Below, piece after piece: positions 1-5,412 of a DNA stretch of 5,412 nucleotides. Within the stretch, counting starts at the first letter, position 1. Each line of letters opens with the position of its first letter. A program made the translations under genes and the position numbers. The stretch spans positions 1 through 5,412 of the forward strand of contig CAYVUV010000343.1 of the NCBI GenBank assembly GCA_964455095.1. Reading direction: 5' to 3'. The notes beneath the pieces were generated by a model. That model was not told where the DNA came from and ran no database searches. It worked only from the letters and a program-made list of their open reading frames with translations. The stretch comes from CAYVUV01 sp964455095. Lineage in GTDB: Bacteria > Desulfobacterota > Binatia > HRBIN30 > CADEER01.

Positions 1-1
1 G

Positions 2-1477
2 ATCACCATCACCTTCGAGTCAGCGTCCGGGCTCGAGGAGGGCAAGACCGAGATCAAGTATCGCGACGTGGCGCTCGGTGTGGTGAAGGACGTCGACCTC
101 AGCGCCGATCTCTCGCACGTGGTGGTCACGGCGGAGATGGACAAGCACGCCACCGACCATCTGCGCGAGGGCACGCAGTTCTGGATCGAGAACGCGCGGG
201 TGACCGCGTCGGGCGTGTCCGGCCTCGGCACGCTGGTGTCGGGCGCCTACATCGGCATCCTGCCCGGCACCGGGAAGCCGGCCCGCCAGTTCAAGGGCAT
301 GGAGGACCCGCCGGTGCTGGAGGTCAACGTGCCCGGCAAACGGTTCACGTTGCACGCCGACAAGTCGATTGCCGCCGCGGCGCCGATCTTCTACCGCGGC
401 GTGCAGGTCGGCGAGGCGCTCGGTTCCTCGTTGGCCGCCGATGGCGAGGGAGTCACCGTATTCGCCTTCGTGCGCGCGCCGTACGATTCGCTCGTGCGCC
501 CGCAGACGCATTTTTGGAACGCCGGGGGGATCGACGTCTCGCTCGGTGCAAAGGGCCTGGCGGTGCGCACCGGGTCGCTGGTGTCGGTGCTGATCGGCGG
601 CATTGCCTTCGACTCGCCCAACGGCGCGCCCGCCGCGGAGCCGAGTCCGGAGGGGGCGGAGTTCACGCTCTACGATTCGTACGACAGCATTGAGGAAGCC
701 CAGTACACACAGAAGGTGCCGTACTTGATGTACTTCCAGGGCTCGGTCGCCGGCCTCGAGCCCGGCGCCCCGGTGCAGTTCCATGGTATCCAACTCGGCA
801 TCGTCGAGAGCGTCCGCCTCGAGATCGACATCAAGACCTACAAGGTGCGCATTCCAGTCGTCATGCATCTGCAACCGCAGCGGGCGCACGTGGTGGGCAC
901 CAGCGAGGAAAAGACGCCGCAGGCGCGCATGGAGCAGTTCGTCGAGCGCGGCATGCGGGCGCAGCTGCGCTCGGGCAATCTGCTCACGGGCGCGCTGGTG
1001 GTGGCCTTGGACTTCTTTCCCGATGAACCGGCCGCACACCTCGAGTACGAGGACGGCGTCCCGGTCATCCCGACGGTGCCCTCGCAGGTCGAGCAGCTGA
1101 CGGAGAAGGCGACGGTCTTTTTCGACAAGTTGGCCGCCGCGCCGGTGGCGGAGCTGGTCACCGATCTGCGCCGCGTCGTGCTCGACGCCGACGCGCTGCT
1201 GGCGTCGAAATCGCTGCGCCAGGGTCTCGACGGCCTCGCCCCGCTGATGGACAGTCTCAAGCGCACGTCCGATTCGGCGCACGCGGCACTCGCCCAGGGC
1301 GAGGCCACGCTGGCCTCGGCCAACGGGGCCATCGGTCCCGATTCCGCCCTGCGCTACGATCTCGCCCGGCTCATCAGTGAGCTGACCGACACCGCGCGCT
1401 CGCTGCGCACGCTCGCCGACTATCTCGAGCGCAATCCGAACGCGCTCATTTTCGGCAAATCGTCATCGGGAGACTAG
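2..1477 (+). CDS. pqiB: PqiB-type MCE-domain intermembrane lipid transport protein, 5' partial
   Basis: The reading frame is open from base 2, so the true start lies upstream; 491 residues are visible, against 546 in E. coli PqiB, so about 50 N-terminal residues including the membrane anchor are missing. The GTG at 68 is internal to the first domain, not a start. Three MCE domains can be followed: about 2-280 (opening with the ITITFESASGLEEGKT segment), about 338-620, and about 719-1020. From about 1080 the protein becomes a long, Ala/Leu-rich helical region, and it ends in YLERNPNALIFGK, a closing motif common in MCE proteins. Known for the family: PqiB hexamers stack their MCE rings and a coiled-coil needle into a hydrophobic channel that spans the periplasm and carries phospholipids. 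A PqiA-type inner-membrane partner is expected just upstream but is not visible. pqiC follows after two bases. Confidence 0.93.
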   Translation: MTITFESASGLEEGKTEIKYRDVALGVVKDVDLSADLSHVVVTAEMDKHATDHLREGTQFWIENARVTASGVSGLGTLVSGAYIGILPGTGKPARQFKGMEDPPVLEVNVPGKRFTLHADKSIAAAAPIFYRGVQVGEALGSSLAADGEGVTVFAFVRAPYDSLVRPQTHFWNAGGIDVSLGAKGLAVRTGSLVSVLIGGIAFDSPNGAPAAEPSPEGAEFTLYDSYDSIEEAQYTQKVPYLMYFQGSVAGLEPGAPVQFHGIQLGIVESVRLEIDIKTYKVRIPVVMHLQPQRAHVVGTSEEKTPQARMEQFVERGMRAQLRSGNLLTGALVVALDFFPDEPAAHLEYEDGVPVIPTVPSQVEQLTEKATVFFDKLAAAPVAELVTDLRRVVLDADALLASKSLRQGLDGLAPLMDSLKRTSDSAHAALAQGEATLASANGAIGPDSALRYDLARLISELTDTARSLRTLADYLERNPNALIFGKSSSGD

Positions 1478-1479
1478 CG

Positions 1480-2094
1480 ATGGGCCGCACGCGATCGATC
1501 CTTCTTTCGGCGACCGCCCTGGTCGTCCTCGCCGGCGTCGCCGGCTGCTCGCCGGTGACCAGATTCTATACCCTGGCCAAAGTCGACGGTGAGTCGGCAT
1601 TGACCAGCGCGGCGACTCAGCCGTTGGTGATTGCGCTCGGTCCGGTGACGCTGCCCGACTACGTCGACCGCCCGCAGATCGTCGTCCGCGACGGCCCCTA
1701 CACCGTCACGCCGGCCACGTTCGATCAGTGGGCCGGCGACCTGGACGACATGTTGCCGCAAGTGCTGATCGAGAACCTGGCCGTGCGGCTGCCGGGCGAC
1801 CGCATCGTGCCGTTTCCGCGCTTGAGCGGCCCGAGCTTCGACTATCGCGTCGCGGTCGATATCACCCAGCTCGACGTGAGCAGCGCCGGCGAGGCCGTCG
1901 TCGCGGCCGGCTTACAGGTGTATGATCGCAGCGGAATGAAGATGGTGGCGATCAGCGACGCGGCGGCGCGCAGCGCCGCACAGGGCCCCAGCGCGAAAGA
2001 TCACGTCGCGGCGATCAGCCAGGCGCTCGGCAGCTTGAGCAGCGACATCGCGCGCGCGGTGGCGGCGCTGCCGCGCGGGGAGTTACGGCAGTGA
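1480..2094 (+). CDS. pqiC: PqiC-type outer-membrane lipoprotein (ABC-type transport auxiliary lipoprotein family)
   Basis: The 204-residue product has a lipoprotein signal: a basic start (MGRTR), a hydrophobic stretch and a lipobox ending in Cys23 (VAGC). The residue after the Cys is Ser, compatible with Lol sorting to the outer membrane. The mature protein begins SPVTRFYTL, and LPDYVDRPQIV at residues 58-68 is a hallmark of the PqiC/YmbA family (DUF330). The E. coli protein is 187 residues, so this one is full length. The ATG lies two bases after the pqiB stop and has a GGGAG ribosome site at 1468-1472, seven bases upstream, so the two genes are clearly one operon. Family role: it binds the PqiB needle tip at the outer membrane and completes the lipid conduit. 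The GTG overlapping its TGA stop is discussed under the next gene. Confidence 0.93.
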   Translation: MGRTRSILLSATALVVLAGVAGCSPVTRFYTLAKVDGESALTSAATQPLVIALGPVTLPDYVDRPQIVVRDGPYTVTPATFDQWAGDLDDMLPQVLIENLAVRLPGDRIVPFPRLSGPSFDYRVAVDITQLDVSSAGEAVVAAGLQVYDRSGMKMVAISDAAARSAAQGPSAKDHVAAISQALGSLSSDIARAVAALPRGELRQ

Positions 2095-2123
2095 AGCCCG
2101 GGTACGATTCCTTGGCCGCGGCG

Positions 2124-2130
2124 AGAGGAG
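2124..2130 (+). promoter_or_regulatory. Shine-Dalgarno site fixing the start of the repeat protein
   Basis: AGAGGAG lies eight bases before the ATG at 2139. It favours that ATG over the in-frame GTG at 2091, which would put 16 extra, non-signal-like residues ahead of the export signal. Confidence 0.75.
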
Positions 2131-2138
2131 ATCACTCG

Positions 2139-2477
2139 ATGTTGCGCAAAATTCTGTTGCCGGTGTTGCTGGCGCTGACCCTGTTGTCGCCGGCGATGGT
2201 GTGGGCGCAGGACGACGACGGCGGGCCGATTGGCGGCGCGCCGATCGGGCAGGGGGCGGATCAGGACGACGATGACGGCGGCCCGATTGGCGGCGCGCCG
2301 ATCGGGCAGGGGGCGGATCAGGACGACGACGACGGCGGCCCGATTGGTGGGGCGCCGATCGGGCAGGGCGCGGACCAGGACGACGATGACGGCGGGCCGA
2401 TCGGCGGGGCGCCGATCGGACAGGGCGCGGACCAGGACGACGACGGCGGGCCCATCGGTGGCGATCCCATCGAGTGA
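2139..2477 (+). CDS. Small secreted Asp/Gly-rich tandem-repeat protein, function unknown
   Basis: I do not recognise a named family. The 112-residue product starts with a clear Sec signal peptide: MLRK, a Leu-rich core, then a signal peptidase I site after AMVWA at residue 23. The 89-residue mature part is nothing but repeats: an 18-residue copy, three 19-residue copies of QDDDDGGPIGGAPIGQGAD, and a partial 14-residue copy. It uses only Gln, Asp, Gly, Pro, Ile, Ala and one terminal Glu, with 23 Asp and no Lys, Arg, Cys or aromatic residue, so it is strongly negative and probably unstructured or a simple repeat fold. The Asp clusters could bind divalent cations, but that is a guess. There is no lipobox, so it should be free in the periplasm or secreted. 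It sits 44 bp after pqiC and overlaps the hydrolase gene, which implies shared transcription. Synonymous-only variation between full copies supports this frame as genuinely coding. Confidence 0.82.
   Translation: MLRKILLPVLLALTLLSPAMVWAQDDDGGPIGGAPIGQGADQDDDDGGPIGGAPIGQGADQDDDDGGPIGGAPIGQGADQDDDDGGPIGGAPIGQGADQDDDGGPIGGDPIE
2208..2474 (+). repeat. In-frame tandem repeat, 57-bp unit, about 4.7 copies
   Basis: Units lie at 2208-2261 (54 bp, one Asp codon short), 2262-2318, 2319-2375, 2376-2432 (57 bp each) and 2433-2474 (42 bp, partial, also one Asp codon short, with Ala changed to Asp and a final Glu). The array is exactly the coding sequence of the mature repeat protein. Among the three full units, codons 4, 7, 9, 10, 11, 15, 17 and 19 vary, always at the third base and never changing the residue. 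Confidence 0.97.
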
Positions 2478-3753
2478 CCTGAAATACCGCCCCTCCCGCG
2501 CGCCGGGGTGGTGCGTTCTCGCGCTGGGGATCGTCGCGCTCGGCGGCTGTTCCATGTTGGACCTGCGCAAGGACGTCACGCGTCTCGAAGAGTTTTCGCT
2601 CGTCGGCGGCGCCGTGACGGGCGCACAGCCCGACGAGGCGCCGATCATCGTCTTGCTGTCGAGCACGGCGCCGGCTGAGGTGCTCGATTCCTTCGTCCTC
2701 GAGCGTCCGGGGTCGTTCTACTTCGTCGTGCCGGCCGGTACGTATCGCATCGCCGCGTTCGTCGATCGCAATCGCGACTTCGCCTATCAACCGGACGCCG
2801 AGCCCGCCGCGTACTACGGTGCGCCGGCGGACGTGCAGGTGGCCGCCGGGCAGAAGGTCGGTCACCTCGACTTCCATATCGCGGCCGAGCCCACTGCGCC
2901 GATCGAGATTCCCTCCGCAATCCCCCGCCTCGGCAGCCGCGGCTCGGCCGAGATGCCGCCCATCCGTCTCGGCGACATCGTCACCTTTGACGACCCGCGT
3001 TTCACACCCGAGAACGGCAACCGCGGTCTCTGGCAGCCGGTGGAATTCCTCTTCGATGTCGGGGCCGGATTCTATTTTCTGGAGCCGTTTGATCCCGACA
3101 AGATCCCCGTTCTGTTCGTGCACGGCGCGGGCGGCCAGCCGGGCGACTGGCGTACGCTGGTGGGGCGCCTCGACCGCAAAAAGTTCCAGCCCTGGTTGGT
3201 GTACTATCCGTCCGGCATGCACCTCGACGTGATGGCGCGCGGGCTGGCGCGCTGGCTCAGCACCCTGGCCCTGCGCCTGAAAGTCGCACGCCTGATGATC
3301 GTCGCCCACAGCATGGGCGGGCTGGTCTCGCGCTCGGTCATCAACCGCATGGTCGCCAACGGCGATGGCGGTCTGTTGATCTCGTTCGTCAGCATCTCAT
3401 CGCCCTGGAACGGGTACGGCGCCGCGGCCGCCGGGGTCGAGCATTCGCCGGTGGTCATGCCGATGTGGACCGATATGGCCCCGGGCAGCCCGTTTCTCTC
3501 GAGCCTGTTCCAGACCCCACTGCCCGCGCAGTGCCCGTACCATCTGTTGTTCAGTTACGCCGGGAACTCGCTGCTGCTGCGCGAGGCGAACGACAGCGTC
3601 GTGACCCTGTCCAGCGAGCTGGCACCCGAGGCGCAGGCCGAGGCCGTCAAGGTCTACGGCTTCAACGAGACCCACATGAGCATCCTGGAGAGCGCCGAGG
3701 TATCGCGCACGCTGAACGCCATCCTCGCCGAAGCGGCGGCTTCACAGCCCTGA
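2458..3753 (+). CDS. Lipoprotein alpha/beta hydrolase (lipase/esterase-like) with N-terminal beta-sandwich-like domain
   Basis: From the GTG at 2458 the product is 431 residues. A lipoprotein signal (KYRPSR, hydrophobic core, LGGC) places the lipidated residue at Cys31. Residues about 40-145 resemble a transthyretin/carboxypeptidase-regulatory-like domain, with PAGTYRIAAFVDRNRDF near 92-108. The hydrolase domain follows: oxyanion motif HGAGG at 222-226, nucleophile elbow AHSMGG with Ser285, likely acid Asp379 (NDSVVTLSSEL) and likely His406 (NETHMSIL), so the triad looks complete. The fold and HSMGG motif fit lipases and PGAP1-like hydrolases; the substrate is unknown, though a lipid or acyl ester at the envelope is plausible next to pqiBC. 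The start is uncertain: GTG 2458 has a weak GGCGGG eight bases upstream and overlaps the repeat gene by 20 bp; CTG 2479 would also keep the signal, while ATG 2554 would lose the lipobox Cys. A longer frame upstream only reads the repeats out of frame. Confidence 0.85.
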   Translation: MAIPSSDLKYRPSRAPGWCVLALGIVALGGCSMLDLRKDVTRLEEFSLVGGAVTGAQPDEAPIIVLLSSTAPAEVLDSFVLERPGSFYFVVPAGTYRIAAFVDRNRDFAYQPDAEPAAYYGAPADVQVAAGQKVGHLDFHIAAEPTAPIEIPSAIPRLGSRGSAEMPPIRLGDIVTFDDPRFTPENGNRGLWQPVEFLFDVGAGFYFLEPFDPDKIPVLFVHGAGGQPGDWRTLVGRLDRKKFQPWLVYYPSGMHLDVMARGLARWLSTLALRLKVARLMIVAHSMGGLVSRSVINRMVANGDGGLLISFVSISSPWNGYGAAAAGVEHSPVVMPMWTDMAPGSPFLSSLFQTPLPAQCPYHLLFSYAGNSLLLREANDSVVTLSSELAPEAQAEAVKVYGFNETHMSILESAEVSRTLNAILAEAAASQP

Positions 3754-3810
3754 CCAAGCTGCCCAGAACCGCCTTCCACCCCCGTTTCGTTCCGTCGCAT
3801 CCGCGATCGG

Positions 3811-3841
3811 CCTAATTTTTCGCTGGTCGGGGTATTGTAAT
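3811..3841 (+). promoter_or_regulatory. Possible promoter for the lrp-gltB operon
   Basis: An AT-rich island stands out in otherwise GC-rich DNA. TGTAAT at 3836-3841 (or overlapping TATTGT at 3833-3838) could be a -10 element. No good -35 is present at 16-18 bp spacing; TAATTT at 3813-3818 is a poor match. Position about 40 bp before the start codon is right for a promoter, but the call rests mainly on composition. Confidence 0.35.
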
Positions 3842-3849
3842 GCGCGCTT

Positions 3850-3865
3850 GGTTCCGTTAGGAACC
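3850..3865 (+). repeat. Perfect 6-bp inverted repeat ahead of lrp
   Basis: GGTTCC-GTTA-GGAACC ends 11 bases before the ATG at 3877. It lies just downstream of the possible -10, so it could be an operator for autoregulation or, as RNA, a small hairpin near the ribosome entry site. The AGGA in its right arm (3859-3862) is the only Shine-Dalgarno-like sequence for this gene and is 14 bases from the ATG, longer than usual. Confidence 0.55.
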
Positions 3866-3876
3866 GAATCCGCCTT

Positions 3877-4425
3877 ATGAAATTCGTCGACGAACAGTAC
3901 GATCTCGACCCCATCGACATGCAGATCCTGATGTTGCTGCAGGAGCACTGCAAGATGCAGCTGGCCAAGATCGGGGACCGGGTGGGGTTGTCGGCGCCGG
4001 CGGTGATCGAGCGCATCAAGAAGCTCGAGGACAGCGGCGTCATCACCGGCTACACGGCGACGCTCGACGCCCGCAAGCTGGGGCGCGACATCACGGCGTT
4101 CATCGGCGTCTCGATCGCGCATCCGAAGGCGATTCGCGAGTTCGAGCAGCAGATCGACAGTCGGCCCGAGGTGATGGAGTGCCACCACGTGACCGGCGGC
4201 TACACGCTGCTGCTGAAAGTGAAGACGTTCAATACGACGACGTTGGAGGAGCTGATCAGCCACATTCGCTCGATCGACGGCGTCGGCCGGACGGAGACCA
4301 TGGTGGTGCTGTCGACCGCATCGGAGCGGTCGCAGCTGGTGCTGAAGCCGGAGCAGCCGGTGGGGAAGAGGAGGGGGCGGCGCAACGGCGAGAAATCGGT
4401 TCTGCACGGTGAGACGGCGAGCTGA
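3877..4425 (+). CDS. Lrp/AsnC-family transcriptional regulator
   Basis: The 182-residue product has the family layout. An N-terminal winged helix-turn-helix covers residues about 9-60, beginning LDPIDMQILMLLQEH, with the recognition helix around 39-51 (SAPAVIERIKKLEDSG). A RAM ligand-binding domain covers about 71-147, ending in TETMVVLS. In the effector-binding turn this protein reads VTGGYTLLLKV (105-115), where E. coli Lrp has an Asp after the Tyr; here it is Thr110. It is longer than the usual 150-165 residues owing to a basic tail with GKRRGRRNGEK at 163-173. Family members bind DNA as dimers or octamers and sense amino acids. gltB begins 13 bp downstream, so glutamate synthase is a likely target as well as its own promoter; E. 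coli Lrp is known to activate gltBD. I leave the symbol blank because Lrp-family paralogues are numerous. Confidence 0.92.
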   Translation: MKFVDEQYDLDPIDMQILMLLQEHCKMQLAKIGDRVGLSAPAVIERIKKLEDSGVITGYTATLDARKLGRDITAFIGVSIAHPKAIREFEQQIDSRPEVMECHHVTGGYTLLLKVKTFNTTTLEELISHIRSIDGVGRTETMVVLSTASERSQLVLKPEQPVGKRRGRRNGEKSVLHGETAS

Positions 4426-4438
4426 GAGGGAGTTGACG

Positions 4439-5412
4439 ATGGAACACAGACCACGGCGGTTGGTACGGCAAGGCCTCTATGATCCCTCCTTCGAGCACGA
4501 TGCGTGCGGGGTGGGGTTCGTCGCCAACATCAACGGCGTGCGCTCGCACGACATCATTCAGAAGGGGTTGAAGGTTCTCGAGAACCTCACCCACCGCGGC
4601 GCCTGCGGCTGCGACCCGCTCACCGGCGACGGCGCCGGCCTGATCATCCAGGTGCCCGACGCGTTCCTGCGCAAGGCCTGCGCGGCGATCGACATCGAGC
4701 TGCCGGCGGCCGGGGAGTACGGCGTCGGGCTGGTGTTCATGCCGCGCGACGTGCGCGAGCGCAACTACTGCGAGCAGCAACTCGCCAAGATCGTGCGCGA
4801 GGAAGGCCAGCGCCTGCTCGGCTGGCGCTCGGTCCCGGTCGACGTGTCGCAGTGCGGCAAGACCGCGCGCGAGATCGCGCCGGAGATCCGCCAGGTCTTC
4901 ATCGGCCGCGGCGCCAAGACCCCCGACACCGCGGCGCTGGAGCGCAAGCTGTTCGTCATCCGCAAGCGCATCGAGCGCCTGATTCGCGAGTCCTCCCTCA
5001 ACGACCGCGAGTACTTCTACATCCCGAGCCTGTCGTCGCGCACGCTGGTCTACAAGGGCCTGCTGCTGCCCGAGCAGATCCCGGCCTTCTACCTCGACCT
5101 GGTCGATCCCGAGATGGTCAGCGCCCTGGCGCTGGTGCACCAGCGCTTCAGCACCAACACGCTGCCGTCGTGGGACCGCGCCCACCCGTACCGCTACCTG
5201 GCCCACAACGGCGAGATCAACACGCTGCGCGGCAACATCAATTGGATGCGCGCCCGCCAGAGCCAGTTCGCCTCGCCGCTGTTCGGCAAGGACATGGAGA
5301 AGATCCTGCCGATCATCGAGCCCAACGGCTCCGACTCGGCGATGTTCGACAACGCCCTCGAGCTGCTGCTGCACACCGGCCGCTCGCTGCCGCACGCGGT
5401 GATGATGATGAT
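4439..5412 (+). CDS. gltB: Glutamate synthase large subunit, N-terminal glutaminase domain, 3' partial
   Basis: The frame is open from ATG 4439 to the window edge, giving 324 of the roughly 1,500 residues usual for this enzyme. GAGGGAG at 4426-4432 is a strong ribosome site six bases upstream. This part is the class II glutamine amidotransferase domain, which releases ammonia from glutamine for later transfer to 2-oxoglutarate. Cys23 in YDPSFEHDACGVGFV is the catalytic nucleophile; it becomes N-terminal after removal of a short propeptide, here 22 residues. Other family motifs are HRGACGCD (52-59), TGDGAG (62-67), HQRFSTNT (234-241) and HNGEINT (256-262). The FMN, Fe-S and alpha-subunit C-terminal domains lie beyond the window, and a gltD gene is expected further on. 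The close upstream Lrp-type gene suggests shared transcription and amino-acid-responsive control. Confidence 0.95.
   Translation, partial: MEHRPRRLVRQGLYDPSFEHDACGVGFVANINGVRSHDIIQKGLKVLENLTHRGACGCDPLTGDGAGLIIQVPDAFLRKACAAIDIELPAAGEYGVGLVFMPRDVRERNYCEQQLAKIVREEGQRLLGWRSVPVDVSQCGKTAREIAPEIRQVFIGRGAKTPDTAALERKLFVIRKRIERLIRESSLNDREYFYIPSLSSRTLVYKGLLLPEQIPAFYLDLVDPEMVSALALVHQRFSTNTLPSWDRAHPYRYLAHNGEINTLRGNINWMRARQSQFASPLFGKDMEKILPIIEPNGSDSAMFDNALELLLHTGRSLPHAVMMM

Larger units (their letters stand above)
3754..3876 (+). other. Intergenic region between the envelope cluster and lrp-gltB
   Basis: These 123 bases separate the hydrolase stop from the Lrp-type gene. The first 55 or so are C-rich with no open frame of note. 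A short T-run at 3816-3820 has no convincing GC stem before it, so I do not call a terminator. The second half holds the possible promoter and inverted repeat listed separately. Confidence 0.7.

Noticed and set aside
68..70. GTG as the pqiB start
   Set aside because: The frame is open to base 2 and the upstream residues are part of the conserved first MCE domain.
20..1282. Long open frame on the minus strand opposite pqiB
   Set aside because: It is Arg/His/Leu-rich with no recognisable domain and mirrors the codon pattern of the real gene, as expected in GC-rich DNA.
2091..2138. GTG start for the repeat protein overlapping the pqiC stop
   Set aside because: It would put 16 polar residues before the signal peptide, whereas ATG 2139 has a strong AGAGGAG at good spacing.
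2208..2474. CRISPR-like array
   Set aside because: The 57-bp units are contiguous with no unique spacers and are in-frame coding repeats.
2083..3309. Long minus-strand open frame opposite the repeat and hydrolase genes
   Set aside because: It translates the repeat array into Arg/Pro-rich low complexity and has no family motif; the plus strand carries clear signals and catalytic motifs.
3801..3820. Rho-independent terminator after the hydrolase
   Set aside because: There is a short T-run, but the sequence before it forms only the trivial CGATCG self-complement, not a stable stem.
4256..5395. Long minus-strand open frame opposite gltB
   Set aside because: The plus strand encodes unmistakable glutamate synthase motifs throughout; the antisense product has none.

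Overview
The window is a GC-rich stretch of chromosome from a Gram-negative (diderm) bacterium. The evidence is a PqiB/PqiC envelope transport pair, two exported lipoproteins with lipoboxes, and strong G/C bias at third codon positions. The sequence alone does not fix the phylum; a proteobacterium or relative is the reasonable guess. All six genes are on the + strand. No tRNA, rRNA, insertion sequence, CRISPR array or phage gene was seen.

Region 1 (2-3753) looks like one envelope gene cluster. It opens inside pqiB, a three-MCE-domain periplasmic lipid-transport protein whose N-terminus is outside the window. Two bases later comes pqiC, its outer-membrane lipoprotein partner. After 44 bp follows a small secreted protein whose mature part is only an Asp/Gly-rich 19-residue tandem repeat. 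A large lipoprotein alpha/beta hydrolase of lipase type overlaps the end of that gene. The order suggests a lipid-handling module at the envelope, with the last two genes as accessory members. That functional link is inference from position.

Region 2 (3754-3876) is the only real intergenic gap. It holds an AT-rich island with a possible -10 element and a perfect 6-bp inverted repeat (GGTTCC-GTTA-GGAACC) just ahead of the next gene.

Region 3 (3877-5412) has an Lrp/AsnC-family regulator followed 13 bp later by the start of gltB, the glutamate synthase large subunit, which runs off the window. The spacing implies co-transcription, so the regulator probably belongs to nitrogen/amino-acid control of glutamate synthesis.

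The least familiar item is the repeat protein. Its three full-length repeat copies differ at eight codons, every change is at a third position and every change is synonymous, so the amino-acid sequence itself appears to be under selection.
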